NCBI GenBank assembly: GCA_030849465.1
Contig: JARVLF010000023.1
Location: 186,001-250,000, forward strand
Length of the DNA: 64,000 nt
Source: Moesziomyces globuligerus
Lineage: Eukaryota; Basidiomycota; Ustilaginomycetes; Ustilaginales; Ustilaginaceae
Direction of reading: 5' to 3'
Every line of letters starts with the position of its first letter. Positions within the stretch are counted from its first letter, which is position 1. The translations under genes were made by a program, and so were the position numbers. Below are positions 42,590-51,540 of the stretch, piece by piece. The notes under the pieces were generated by a model, which was not told the DNA's origin, ran no database searches, and worked only from the letters and a program-made list of their open reading frames with translations.

Positions 42590-45520
42590 CTAGGCGATTT
42601 GGAATTCGTCTGCGCCGTGGGCGCCGAGGACGCCGTGTTTCTTGCTCATCTTGCCGAGCGCTCTGACCTTTGCGTACATCCTGGCCTCTGCATCGGTTTG
42701 GTTGGCCTTGTCGCCCGCGACGCCGGCCGCAGCCGCAGCACGTGCTGCCTCGCGGGCAAGCTTCTTGCTTCGATTCGATCCGTCGGCGTTGGCGACGATG
42801 GTCTCGGTCAACTTGGCCAGTGCGGCCTTGTCGAGTTCAAAGCCATCGCCCTTGACGCGCTTGGCACGCCTAGCAGCTCGTGTCTCGTAATCCGAACCAC
42901 CATCCTCGTCTTCCTCGTCATCTGAATCATCGTCCGAGGTCTCGGAATCCTCGGCGGTACGATTGCGCTTCTGACCGACTGTAGATGTAGATTTGATCTC
43001 CTTACCAGTCGCAGCAATGGCAGCACTCTTGGCACCGAGAGAACGAGGCGCTTCGCGAAGCGCAAACGCTTTAGCCAAATGTCCAAGATGCAAAGCACGC
43101 ACATTAAAGTACTGCTTCTCTTCCGCAGAGTGCGTCGCATAGGCTCGGACATGAGAGAGGAAGGCCTTGCGTGCCAACAGACTAGGCCGCTCACCAGAAA
43201 TCACCCAGCGCTCAAAAGCAAGCTGCACCCCAGTCGCACGCGACTGGTACTCGAGCGTACCCGTCGTACCCCCGAATCCATGCTGCAGCACGTGCTCGAT
43301 CGACGCCGGACTAATCTTCCTGGCCTGACCCTGGTTCTTGCTCTCGACCACCGCATCGTCCTGCGCACTAACGGTAGCCTGAATCGTCATGTTGGCCTCG
43401 AGAACATTGTCCACCCATGCCAATTCCTGCGGTAGAACCATAAGCCAGCTCTCACCGGGACGACCCACTCGCGCCGTACGTCCGACACGATGCAGATACT
43501 CTTCAATGCCACCCTCGGTGGGCGGATCGAGCTGGATGACGCAGCCGACGTCCGGCAGATCGAGACCACGACTGGCGACGCTCGTGCAGAGCAGGATGCT
43601 ACCCTGGAAGCCGAGCTGCTGCGGATTGTCCAGCGCTTGCTTCTTGGTCACGGTGCCGGAAAAGCCCCTGAGGCTGGCGATGCGCTCCTGCTGACTCATC
43701 GAGCCGTGCAGTCGGAAGATGGGCACGTCGGGGATGAGTTCCGAGGAGGTGTGTGCGGGTAGCTTGTCGTCCTCGACATCGGCGTCTGCATCGGGCTGGT
43801 TCTCGTCCGCATTCATCTTGGCGCCGCCAAGGGCGGCGTAGTGGAAGTCGACCGAGTCGGTGCAGCTCATGAAGACGATGACGCGTCCCGCGCCCGCCTG
43901 GCGGAGCACGGGATCTGCGTCCTGGGACTGGCGGCGTGCGCGCGAGATGTAGGCGCGCAGGAGCGAGAGGAGCGTCACGAGTCGGAGCTTGGGTGGCGTG
44001 GTGACGAAGCTCTGCGCGAGCTGTGCGGGTGCGGCGAACTTGAGCGGCTCCTTTGCGGGCTTGGCGGCCTCGTCAGTCTTGGTGGCGTCGGGCGATCCGG
44101 AGCCGGTGTCATCGGCTGGCTCGGGATCGTCCTTGACGCCGCGGATGATCTTGGGGTTGATGAGCGTCTTGCCGGCGAGCACCTGGACGTTCTCGTCGAG
44201 AGTGGCCGAGCAGAGGACCACTCTCCTGGCATGCGCCCACCAGGACATGCCGAGCGTGTCCATGACGTCCGAGTCGGCGATCCAGTCCGCATCGCCCGGG
44301 GCCGTACCTTCTTCGAAACCGGGCATGGCTTGGCGCGCAGCGGTGCATGCGAGGTTTCGACGGCCGTCGAGGGCTCGGACGATGCCGTTGAGCTGCTCCT
44401 CGAAGCCCATCTCGAGGAGACGATCCGCTTCGTCGAGCACGAGCCATCGGCACTTGCCGACGTCGAAGCTCGAAGTGTTCTGCAGGTGATCGAGCAGACG
44501 ACCGGGTGTGGAGACGAGGATGGGGCATCCCTTGCGCAGACGCTGCTTCTCGTGGTTCTTTGTGGAGCCACCGGAGAGCAGACCGGGGACGAGCCACCGT
44601 GTGCGTCGGACGGTGCCATCGTCGTCTTGGTTGTGCTCCTTGAGACTGAGCGCTAGCGAGATGAGCTTTTCGAGCACCTCGTAGATCTGCCTTGCGAGTT
44701 CACGCGTGGGAGCGAGGACGATGGCGAGGGTGCCGACGGATCTGTCGATGAAGGATTCCTCGCAGAGGGGCAGTAGGCTCTGCACGATGGGGAGGAGGTA
44801 GGTGAGCGTCTTGCCTGAGCCCGTCTGAGCCTGGATGAGGATGTCGCGATCGAGGCCGGGATGTAGGAGATGCGGAAGTGCCGCCTTCTGGATCGAGGTC
44901 GGATTGGAGCCGATCTTCATCTTGGAGGCGAGGTGGTAGACGAGCAGCGGATCGAGGCCGAGCGAGGCAAAGTCGGATGCGGTCGATGGCGCATTGGTGG
45001 CGTCGTATGCACGGCGGGTGAAGGGTAGGTCGGCTGCATTCGGATCTTCGATGACTCCGTGTGCAGGGAAGAGCGCACTGACAACACCCGCACCCGCCGA
45101 CTTGGACTGCGTCGACGACGAAGCGCCGCCCTTGGCACCCGCGGATGACTGAAAAGCGGTCGGCGGTGCCGACGCTTTGGACTTGCGAGACGAGGCGCTG
45201 GCAGAAGGACCTGCGTTGTTCGAAGATGCGGCACGCGGGTCGAAGCGCGGCTGAACCAGCGCAGCAGGCGAGCTGGCGGCGACTGCTGCAGCGACAGGCT
45301 CCACTCTCTGCTTGGCGGCTGGGCTTGACGCTGCTTCTCGTGCCGCCTGAGCCGTCGAGCTGCCTACGTTCTGCTTTGCGTCGCTCCTCCTCTGCTGCTG
45401 GGCGCTTCTCTTCTGGGCGAATCGCGCCTTGGCGGTCTGCTTGGGCCGCTTGGCTGCGCCTGCCGAAGACGCAGCTGCGGGCGCAAAGTTGAGCATGAGC
45501 CCATCGTCGTTGTCGTCCAT
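42590..45520 (-). CDS. DBP7: ATP-dependent RNA helicase Dbp7 (60S biogenesis)
   Basis: An intronless DEAD-box helicase of 976 residues. I use the ATG at 45520 (MDDNDDGLMLNFAP); a further in-frame ATG at 45577 would add 19 non-conserved residues. Motifs in order: the Q-motif region (TSIQKAALPHLL), AQTGSGKT at about 230, PTRELARQIYE, TPGRLLDHLQ, VLDEADRLLEMGFE at about 363, SAT at about 437, and HRVGRTARVGRPGES at about 676. The N-terminus is Ala/Ser/Gln-rich, and the C-terminus has an acidic and a basic stretch (DDDSDDEEDEDGG, RRAKRVKGDG). Dbp7 remodels early 60S precursors in the nucleolus. It is longer than yeast Dbp7 (742 residues) through inserts in the N-terminal region and between the two RecA halves. 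Its start faces Sda1. Confidence 0.95.
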   Translation of the reverse strand: MDDNDDGLMLNFAPAAASSAGAAKRPKQTAKARFAQKRSAQQQRRSDAKQNVGSSTAQAAREAASSPAAKQRVEPVAAAVAASSPAALVQPRFDPRAASSNNAGPSASASSRKSKASAPPTAFQSSAGAKGGASSSTQSKSAGAGVVSALFPAHGVIEDPNAADLPFTRRAYDATNAPSTASDFASLGLDPLLVYHLASKMKIGSNPTSIQKAALPHLLHPGLDRDILIQAQTGSGKTLTYLLPIVQSLLPLCEESFIDRSVGTLAIVLAPTRELARQIYEVLEKLISLALSLKEHNQDDDGTVRRTRWLVPGLLSGGSTKNHEKQRLRKGCPILVSTPGRLLDHLQNTSSFDVGKCRWLVLDEADRLLEMGFEEQLNGIVRALDGRRNLACTAARQAMPGFEEGTAPGDADWIADSDVMDTLGMSWWAHARRVVLCSATLDENVQVLAGKTLINPKIIRGVKDDPEPADDTGSGSPDATKTDEAAKPAKEPLKFAAPAQLAQSFVTTPPKLRLVTLLSLLRAYISRARRQSQDADPVLRQAGAGRVIVFMSCTDSVDFHYAALGGAKMNADENQPDADADVEDDKLPAHTSSELIPDVPIFRLHGSMSQQERIASLRGFSGTVTKKQALDNPQQLGFQGSILLCTSVASRGLDLPDVGCVIQLDPPTEGGIEEYLHRVGRTARVGRPGESWLMVLPQELAWVDNVLEANMTIQATVSAQDDAVVESKNQGQARKISPASIEHVLQHGFGGTTGTLEYQSRATGVQLAFERWVISGERPSLLARKAFLSHVRAYATHSAEEKQYFNVRALHLGHLAKAFALREAPRSLGAKSAAIAATGKEIKSTSTVGQKRNRTAEDSETSDDDSDDEEDEDGGSDYETRAARRAKRVKGDGFELDKAALAKLTETIVANADGSNRSKKLAREAARAAAAAGVAGDKANQTDAEARMYAKVRALGKMSKKHGVLGAHGADEFQIA

Positions 45521-46003
45521 CTTGGTGATGCTATGCACTCGTCTTGTGATGGTCAGGAGCGAGGAGCAAGCGCCCACAGCCTACGATGCAGTCACCTCAG
45601 GGTCCTTTCTCCTCAGGCCAACCAAAAAAAATGGCCACAGCTCAGCTCTCTCCCTCCACGCCCCTCTGCCCCGCCAGGCGAAAATAAATCCTCAAAACTT
45701 TCTTCCTGCACTGAGCTGAAGCGGTGCATTATTATCTTGATGTTTTCCGGCTTCCGAGACCAGCAGCAAAGAGTGGCGAGGCGGCACCACAATTTCAGGG
45801 TCAAGCTCCATGAAAGAGGAAAAAAGTCGGAAATTTTTGCTTTTGCTCGAGCTGCAGGCTGCGTGCGCCCTTGGATGGCTCTTTCTCGACATGTGTGGGG
45901 CCATTCAGCAGACCCTGGTCGGAAAGGCCCTTGCCGTCGACCATCACCATCGTCTCTCGAAGCAGATCTCACCATCTGCATCCTTCAGAAGACGGGGACA
46001 GCC
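45521..46003. promoter_or_regulatory. Divergent promoter region shared by Dbp7 and Sda1
   Basis: The region separates two head-to-head 60S-assembly genes. It contains GGAAATTTTTGC at 45829-45840, resembling the yeast rRNA-processing element AAAWTTTT, and A-rich runs (GAAAGAGGAAAAAAG) nearby. The Sda1 frame stays open through the whole region, but there is no protein-like sequence before the ATG at 46004. Confidence 0.5.
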
Positions 46004-48610
46004 ATGCCGCCCACCACCTCTCCCGCCGTCGTCAAGGCGAGCCCGCTCGTCAACGAGGGCGGACTCGTCCATCGCAGCCGAGCTCGCGGTCTCCTCAATG
46101 CCGATAACCTCCCCGCGCTGCAGAACCTGCTCAAGCGTCAGCCAGAGGCATACGTAGAGGAATTCTCCGCGCAGTGGAACCACTACCAGTCGCTCCGCAG
46201 CATCTTTGCCTCCGACCTCGACGCTGGCCTCGGCATCGCCACCGCAGGCATCCGCATCAACAAGGACCAGGCCAACAAGTTTGTCTCGCTCGTCTCCTTT
46301 GTCACCCAGCTCGCTCCCTCGTATCCAGAGATCACCCGCGATCTCCCCGATCACCTTTCCGACCTGCTCCTCAACCACCATTCCGCACTCAGCCCCGATA
46401 TCCGCGCAAGCTGCCTCAGGTCCTTGATCCTCCTCCGCAACCGCGATGTCATCACCTCCGAGCAGCTCCTCCAGACCCTCTTTCCCCTGCTGAGCGTCAC
46501 CACCTCGGGAGCCACAAGGACCTCGGTTCAGGCCACCATCTTGCAGGATATCAAGAACGCCAATGCCAAGTCCAAGAACCACCGCCTCAACCGTGTCGTT
46601 CAGGGTCTGCTCTTCGGTATCGTCCAGAAGGGCATCGACGCCACTTCGGGCGCTTCCGCTCTGCCTCCCCCGAGGAAGGGTCAGTCGGCAGGCAAGACCG
46701 AGGCGCTGTGGGCGGTGCGTCTGGCGGCCAACCTGTGGAAGAAGCAGATCTGGACCGACAGCAAGACCGTCTCGCTGCTCGCGCTTGCCTGCTTCCACCC
46801 GCATCCGCGTGTGCAGTCCTCCGCCGTCCGCTTCTTCCTCGGCGACCTGCATTCGGCCGAGGACGACGCGGACGAGTCCGGCTCGGACGACGACGAGGGT
46901 CCCGATGTCGATGCGCTGCTGCACGCGCGCAAGGTCAAGAAGAAGACGCGCAGCGGCGACAAGAAGATGCGCGCTGCCGCCGCCCTGGCCAAGAAGAAGC
47001 GCAGGGCCAAGGCGGAAAACGCGCTCGAGGGCAACGGCAAGGACACGGGCAACTTTGCCGCGCTGTACCTGCTCAACGATCCGCAGAACTTTGGCGAGAA
47101 GCTCTTCGACAACCTCAGCCGCGGCGACCGCGAGAAGCGCCACACGATCGAGATCAAGATCCGCCTCATGCAGCTCCTCAGCCGCGTCATGGGCGCGCAC
47201 AAGCTCTGCGTGCTCAGCTTCTACTCGTACGTCGTCAAGTACCTCGCGCCGCACCAGCAGCACATTACGCACATCCTCGTCTCGCTCGCACAGAGCGTGC
47301 ACGACCAGACGCCGCCAGACGTCATCACCCCCGTCGTCCGCAAGCTCTCGGACGCCTTTGTGCATCCCGGCGTCAGCTCCGAGGTCGTCGCCGCGGGCAT
47401 CAACAGCATCCGCGAGATCTGCAAGCGCCAGCCCTGGGCCATGGAGGAGACGCTCCTCGAGGACCTCATCAGCTACCGCAAGAGCAAGGACAAGGGCGTC
47501 TGCGCAGCCTCGCGCGGTCTGCTCGCGCTCTACCGCGAAGTCAACCCCGCCATGCTCAAGAAGAAGGAGCGCGGCAAGATGGGCGCGCTCGCCGTCCAGG
47601 AGGGTCGGGCGGCGGCGCCGTTCGGTGTCGATCAGGAGGAGGTGCACGGGATCCAGGGCATCGACCTGCTGGAGAAGCATCTCGAGGAGGAGCAACAGCG
47701 CAAGGCCGATGGCGGAGGCGAGGACGAGGACGAGGATGCCGAGGATAAGGGCTGGGAGGGTTGGGAGGAGGGTTCGGACGAAGACGATTCGGATGACGAG
47801 TCGGAAGGCGGATGGATCAACGTCTCGTCCGATGACGAGGACGGTGTGCTTCGTCTGTCGGACTCGGACTCGGATGACGATGACGAGACGCGCAAGCGCA
47901 AGCGCACGGTCAAGGAGCGTCTCATCGCCGCGCGCGAGCAGCGTCAGAAGAAGCGCGCGAGACTCGAGCGAAAGTCGGAACGCCAAGCGCGCCGAGACGC
48001 GGGCGACGACGTGGCCACCTCCGAGTCGGATTCGGATGACGAAGCTGACGTGGGCTCGGACGATGAAGCTACCGCTACTTTGGGCGCTGGTGGTTCGAGT
48101 GAGCTCAAGCAGCAGTTGGCAGCGGAGGAGGAGCATATTTCGACGCTGGCCACGACCAAGATCCTGACGCCGGCCGACTTTGCCAAGCTGACTGAGCTGC
48201 GCATTGCTGCTGCCGAGGAAGCGATCGCCCAGGGTGGTCTCGCAGGCAACCGGGCCAAACGTCAGCTCGAAGAGCTCAAGAACCTCAAGCGAACCACCAG
48301 CTCCATGGCCGGTAACTTTGTCGACGAGGGCGATATCCTCGGCCCGAGGAAAAAGGCAAAGGCCACCTACGAGGATAGGATGGCCTCGATCGAAAAGGGT
48401 AGAGAGGACAGGGAAAAGTACGGCTCCAAAAAGGGCAAGAAGAACAAGGAAAAGGAAAGCTCTTCCACCAACAGGGAGAAGCAGAAGACAAAGAACTTCC
48501 AGATGATCGCCCGCTCCTGGTCCGTCAGGTCAAAGAAAAACGCCAGCCTCAGAGAGAAGAGCCGACGTCTGCGAAAGCACGTCGAAACCTCGAAAAAGCG
48601 CCTCAAGTAG
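46004..48610 (+). CDS. SDA1: Sda1-like 60S ribosome biogenesis protein
   Basis: An intronless 868-residue protein. The N-terminal half matches Sda1: LPALQNLLKRQPEAYVEEF, QWNHYQSLRSIFASD, FVTQLAPSYPEITRDLPDHL, LRSLILLRNRDVI, then NFAALYLLNDPQNFGEKLFD and LMQLLSRVMGAHKLCVLSFY, and helical repeats up to about 520. Acidic stretches with Ser/Asp (about 580-630 and 660-690) precede a basic C-terminus (REKSRRLRKHVETSKKRLK). Sda1 is a nuclear factor for pre-60S maturation and export, needed for passage through G1. I chose the ATG at 46004 because it starts the conserved part, with GCC just before it. Its 3' end converges on Vtc4. Confidence 0.95.
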   Translation: MPPTTSPAVVKASPLVNEGGLVHRSRARGLLNADNLPALQNLLKRQPEAYVEEFSAQWNHYQSLRSIFASDLDAGLGIATAGIRINKDQANKFVSLVSFVTQLAPSYPEITRDLPDHLSDLLLNHHSALSPDIRASCLRSLILLRNRDVITSEQLLQTLFPLLSVTTSGATRTSVQATILQDIKNANAKSKNHRLNRVVQGLLFGIVQKGIDATSGASALPPPRKGQSAGKTEALWAVRLAANLWKKQIWTDSKTVSLLALACFHPHPRVQSSAVRFFLGDLHSAEDDADESGSDDDEGPDVDALLHARKVKKKTRSGDKKMRAAAALAKKKRRAKAENALEGNGKDTGNFAALYLLNDPQNFGEKLFDNLSRGDREKRHTIEIKIRLMQLLSRVMGAHKLCVLSFYSYVVKYLAPHQQHITHILVSLAQSVHDQTPPDVITPVVRKLSDAFVHPGVSSEVVAAGINSIREICKRQPWAMEETLLEDLISYRKSKDKGVCAASRGLLALYREVNPAMLKKKERGKMGALAVQEGRAAAPFGVDQEEVHGIQGIDLLEKHLEEEQQRKADGGGEDEDEDAEDKGWEGWEEGSDEDDSDDESEGGWINVSSDDEDGVLRLSDSDSDDDDETRKRKRTVKERLIAAREQRQKKRARLERKSERQARRDAGDDVATSESDSDDEADVGSDDEATATLGAGGSSELKQQLAAEEEHISTLATTKILTPADFAKLTELRIAAAEEAIAQGGLAGNRAKRQLEELKNLKRTTSSMAGNFVDEGDILGPRKKAKATYEDRMASIEKGREDREKYGSKKGKKNKEKESSSTNREKQKTKNFQMIARSWSVRSKKNASLREKSRRLRKHVETSKKRLK

Positions 48611-48867
48611 ACAAGGCACCACCAACCCATTCGCATTTTTCCCACTTTGACCATTTCTCGCAATCTCACTTCCATGCACCGCATCACACAACTTTGACAC
48701 CATAGCCTCCGATGAACCAAGACTCGACTGGCGATGACCAAAGCCGACTATGTACACATGAAGAAAAAAGTACCGACGCAAGATTAGACCGGACATTGGA
48801 GGGAAAAGGCGTGATCACATTCTAGCCGGACGAGCGGGGGGGGAGGGGGGGTGTTTGGAGCGCAGGT
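48611..48867. other. Convergent 3' region of Sda1 and Vtc4
   Basis: T-rich and A-rich 3' untranslated sequence; a G run near 48836-48850 precedes the Vtc4 stop. No gene. Confidence 0.5.
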
Positions 48868-51540
48868 TCAGTTGAGCACGCCGCGTCGGTTGCGATGGTC
48901 GTGACTCTCTGTAAAGCGGAGGATAAAGTTGACCACGACGGCCGAGAGGATGGCAGCGCAGAGGATCGTGGGTCCGTACGCGTCAAAGTAGATGTGGCTG
49001 CTCTCGCGCTTTCGGATCTTGAGCGCGCGGATGACAAAGATGATGCCCGAGTAGGCGATGCCGACGAGCGCGACGATGGTGAAGAACGAGCTAGCGATCA
49101 ACCCGGTGCGATCGCTCGGCGAGCTAAAGTTGAGCAGACCCACGGCAAGCGCCGAGAGATACACGTTGAACTCGAGCCACTTGAGGAACGTGCGTTCGTT
49201 GGCAAAGTACACCTTGGGCTCGATGCGGATGGGTACGCTGACCTTCTTGCCCGGCTGGGCATGGAAGTCGCGCACATACTCGACGTTGGGTCCGCGAGGC
49301 ACCTCCTCATCCTGACCCTCGAGCGCCCTGCGCACGGGATCGTCCTCGTCGTCCGCCTCGGCATCCGTATGCCCCTCGTCGTGCTCGTGGCTCGAGCCCT
49401 TGGTCTTCCACAGCCGCTGGATGTTCTTGGGCGTGAGCTTGGAGAAGAAGTTCTGGTCGTACCGGTGCGAGGGCGCGAGGATGTCTTCGCGCTTCGGCGC
49501 CGCCGCCTTGGCCTTGGTCTGCGAAGCGCGCCTGCCCATCGCCACCGACGCCGACGCCACGGCGAGCATGCCGCCCGCCACGTTGGACGTCTTGTCCGGA
49601 TTGTCCCGGCGCAGCGTCTCGAGCTCCTGCTGGCGCAGCCGGATGTTGCGCTCGCGCTCCTCCCTCGCCTCGCGGATGCGCGGGTCAAACGCAGAGATGC
49701 CCACGTTGTCCGCCTCGTGCGTCTCATCGGCCATGATCTGGCCGCGATCATCGTCGTCGGCGCCGTCAAACTCGTCCTCCGAGACGGGCTCGTTGTAGGG
49801 GAGGTGGCCGTCGCGTGACGCCGGCGTGTCGGGCCGCGACGAGCCTGCGGGACTGTGGGCGATCGAGCTGGGTCGCTCGATCGAGAGGTGGCTCGTCGGA
49901 GGCTTGCGGATGTCAATGTCCATCTGCGGCAGCCAGAAGGGCACCAGGTCGACGCGGTTGGGCAGCAGCGTGGCGCATCCGTGGATGAACTTGGAGAACT
50001 TGGGCACAGCCTCGACGAGATGGCTCGAGACGAGGTCGCGGATCCACTGCGGGGGCTCCTGGCCGAGCTGGGTCTGCAGCTTGACCTCGAGGACGCCGTA
50101 GGGGAATCGCTCGATGTCCTCGGCGGGCAGCTGATCGAAGGGATAGTCGATGCCGATGTCCATGCGCCTCCAGTTGTTGCCGGCGCGCTTGCGTCCGTCC
50201 CAGTTGTCCTCGCGCACGAGGCTGAGTTCGGTGTCGAGCGAGATGCGCACGCGGGCGTCTCCGGGGAGCTGGAAGGCGGTGCGGTTGTAGAAGCTGCGCA
50301 TCACGGGCTGGAGCTTCTGGGTGAGCACCGAGTACTGGACCTCGTTGGCGAGCTGGAGCATCGAGTCGATCTCCTTGTCCGACTTTTTGCCCTTCTTGCG
50401 AAGCGCCTCGAAGGTCTCGTCCATGGTGTAGTCGCCGCGCATCCAGGCGTTGACGTTGTCCTCCTTGATGGGGAAGCGCGCCTTGACCGACTTTTCGCCG
50501 GTCCAGTCTTCGCGATGCGTCTTGCGCTCGACAAAGATCTGCTTGTTGTCCATGCCGCCGTACCAGCGCAGACGGATGGCCTCGGCGCCCTCGGTCTTCT
50601 CGAGACGGCCGAGGTAGAGCTCGAGGTCCTCGTTGTCGTAGTAGATCGAGGTGATGGCCGAGTCCTCCTGCTGGAACTCCTTTTCCGAGTTGAAGACGAG
50701 CACGGGGAGGTGCTTGAGGATGATGAGCTTGAGGGGTACGATGTTGTCCGGGTGGACCCAGTACTTTGTGGTCTGACGCACAAAGGCGGACTGGTTCCCG
50801 CCGGCGCTCGAGTCGCCCTGGACGGGGTTGCCGCGGGTGCGGACGAGGTCGAAGAGCTTGGAGAGCTTGACGATGAGCTGGTCGTAGTTCTCCTTGTAGA
50901 AGGGGCGGGAGGAGAGGTAGTGCTGGACGAATTCCTTGCGGAGGAGGCGGCCGGTCTGCTTGTCGTGCTTCTTGACGATCTTGTGGAAGCCGGTGTAGTT
51001 GAGCTTGGTGAAGAGGGCGAGGTCGTGGACGTCTGCGATGATGATGGCGAGGCGCTCTTCGAGCTCGAGGAAGCGCTCCTCGTAAGCGTCGCTGTCCTCG
51101 GTGTCGGTGTCGAACTCGTCGTCGGAGCCGGCGTCGTGTGCGGCGTAGATGATGTTGCCGTCCGGTCCGACGCTTCTGCGCTTGCGTTGCGAGCCATCTT
51201 CGCCCTCGGTGTCGGAGCCTGCGCGGGAAGAGGGACGGGAGTTGGCGCGGGAGGGGAGAGAGGTGGAGGAGTTGGGACGCGAGGAAACGAGGAGGTTGAC
51301 TTCGGACTGGGCCTGCTTGATGCGCTCGGTGATTTCCGAAACCTTGATCTTCTGGAAGTCGTAGACCTTGTCGAGTTCCTTGCTGAGGATGGCGACGAAC
51401 TCGTCCTCGTCCTTATCGGTCCAGGTGCCGTTATTCTTTGCCATGCGGTTCTTGATTTCCTTCTTGAGCTCCGAGTACTGGAGGTACTTGTCGGCCCACT
51501 CGGCGTAGAGCGAGGTCTTGATGGTGCGACCGAACTTCAT
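48868..51540 (-). CDS. VTC4: Vacuolar transporter chaperone Vtc4, polyphosphate polymerase
   Basis: An intronless protein of 890 residues. Residues 1 to about 190 form the SPX domain (MKFGRTIKTSLYAEWADKYL, SELKKEIKNRM), the inositol-pyrophosphate/phosphate sensor. The triphosphate-tunnel domain covers about 255-560: TKYWVHPDNIVPLKLIILKH, DSAITSIYYDN, RLRWYGGM, VERKTHREDWTGEKSVKA, SFYNRTAFQLPGDARVRISL, LEVKLQTQLGQEPPQW, and KFSKFIHGCAT. The basic and acidic residues that line the active site in yeast Vtc4 are present, which favours Vtc4 over Vtc2/3. A low-complexity linker (about 565-760) is followed by the DUF202-like membrane part with three hydrophobic helices (ALAVGLLNF, SFFTIVALVGIAYSGIIF, ILCAAILSAVVVNFIL). 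It elongates polyphosphate from ATP at the vacuolar membrane. Yeast Vtc4 is 721 residues; the extra length lies in the linker. Confidence 0.93.
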   Translation of the reverse strand: MKFGRTIKTSLYAEWADKYLQYSELKKEIKNRMAKNNGTWTDKDEDEFVAILSKELDKVYDFQKIKVSEITERIKQAQSEVNLLVSSRPNSSTSLPSRANSRPSSRAGSDTEGEDGSQRKRRSVGPDGNIIYAAHDAGSDDEFDTDTEDSDAYEERFLELEERLAIIIADVHDLALFTKLNYTGFHKIVKKHDKQTGRLLRKEFVQHYLSSRPFYKENYDQLIVKLSKLFDLVRTRGNPVQGDSSAGGNQSAFVRQTTKYWVHPDNIVPLKLIILKHLPVLVFNSEKEFQQEDSAITSIYYDNEDLELYLGRLEKTEGAEAIRLRWYGGMDNKQIFVERKTHREDWTGEKSVKARFPIKEDNVNAWMRGDYTMDETFEALRKKGKKSDKEIDSMLQLANEVQYSVLTQKLQPVMRSFYNRTAFQLPGDARVRISLDTELSLVREDNWDGRKRAGNNWRRMDIGIDYPFDQLPAEDIERFPYGVLEVKLQTQLGQEPPQWIRDLVSSHLVEAVPKFSKFIHGCATLLPNRVDLVPFWLPQMDIDIRKPPTSHLSIERPSSIAHSPAGSSRPDTPASRDGHLPYNEPVSEDEFDGADDDDRGQIMADETHEADNVGISAFDPRIREAREERERNIRLRQQELETLRRDNPDKTSNVAGGMLAVASASVAMGRRASQTKAKAAAPKREDILAPSHRYDQNFFSKLTPKNIQRLWKTKGSSHEHDEGHTDAEADDEDDPVRRALEGQDEEVPRGPNVEYVRDFHAQPGKKVSVPIRIEPKVYFANERTFLKWLEFNVYLSALAVGLLNFSSPSDRTGLIASSFFTIVALVGIAYSGIIFVIRALKIRKRESSHIYFDAYGPTILCAAILSAVVVNFILRFTESHDHRNRRGVLN

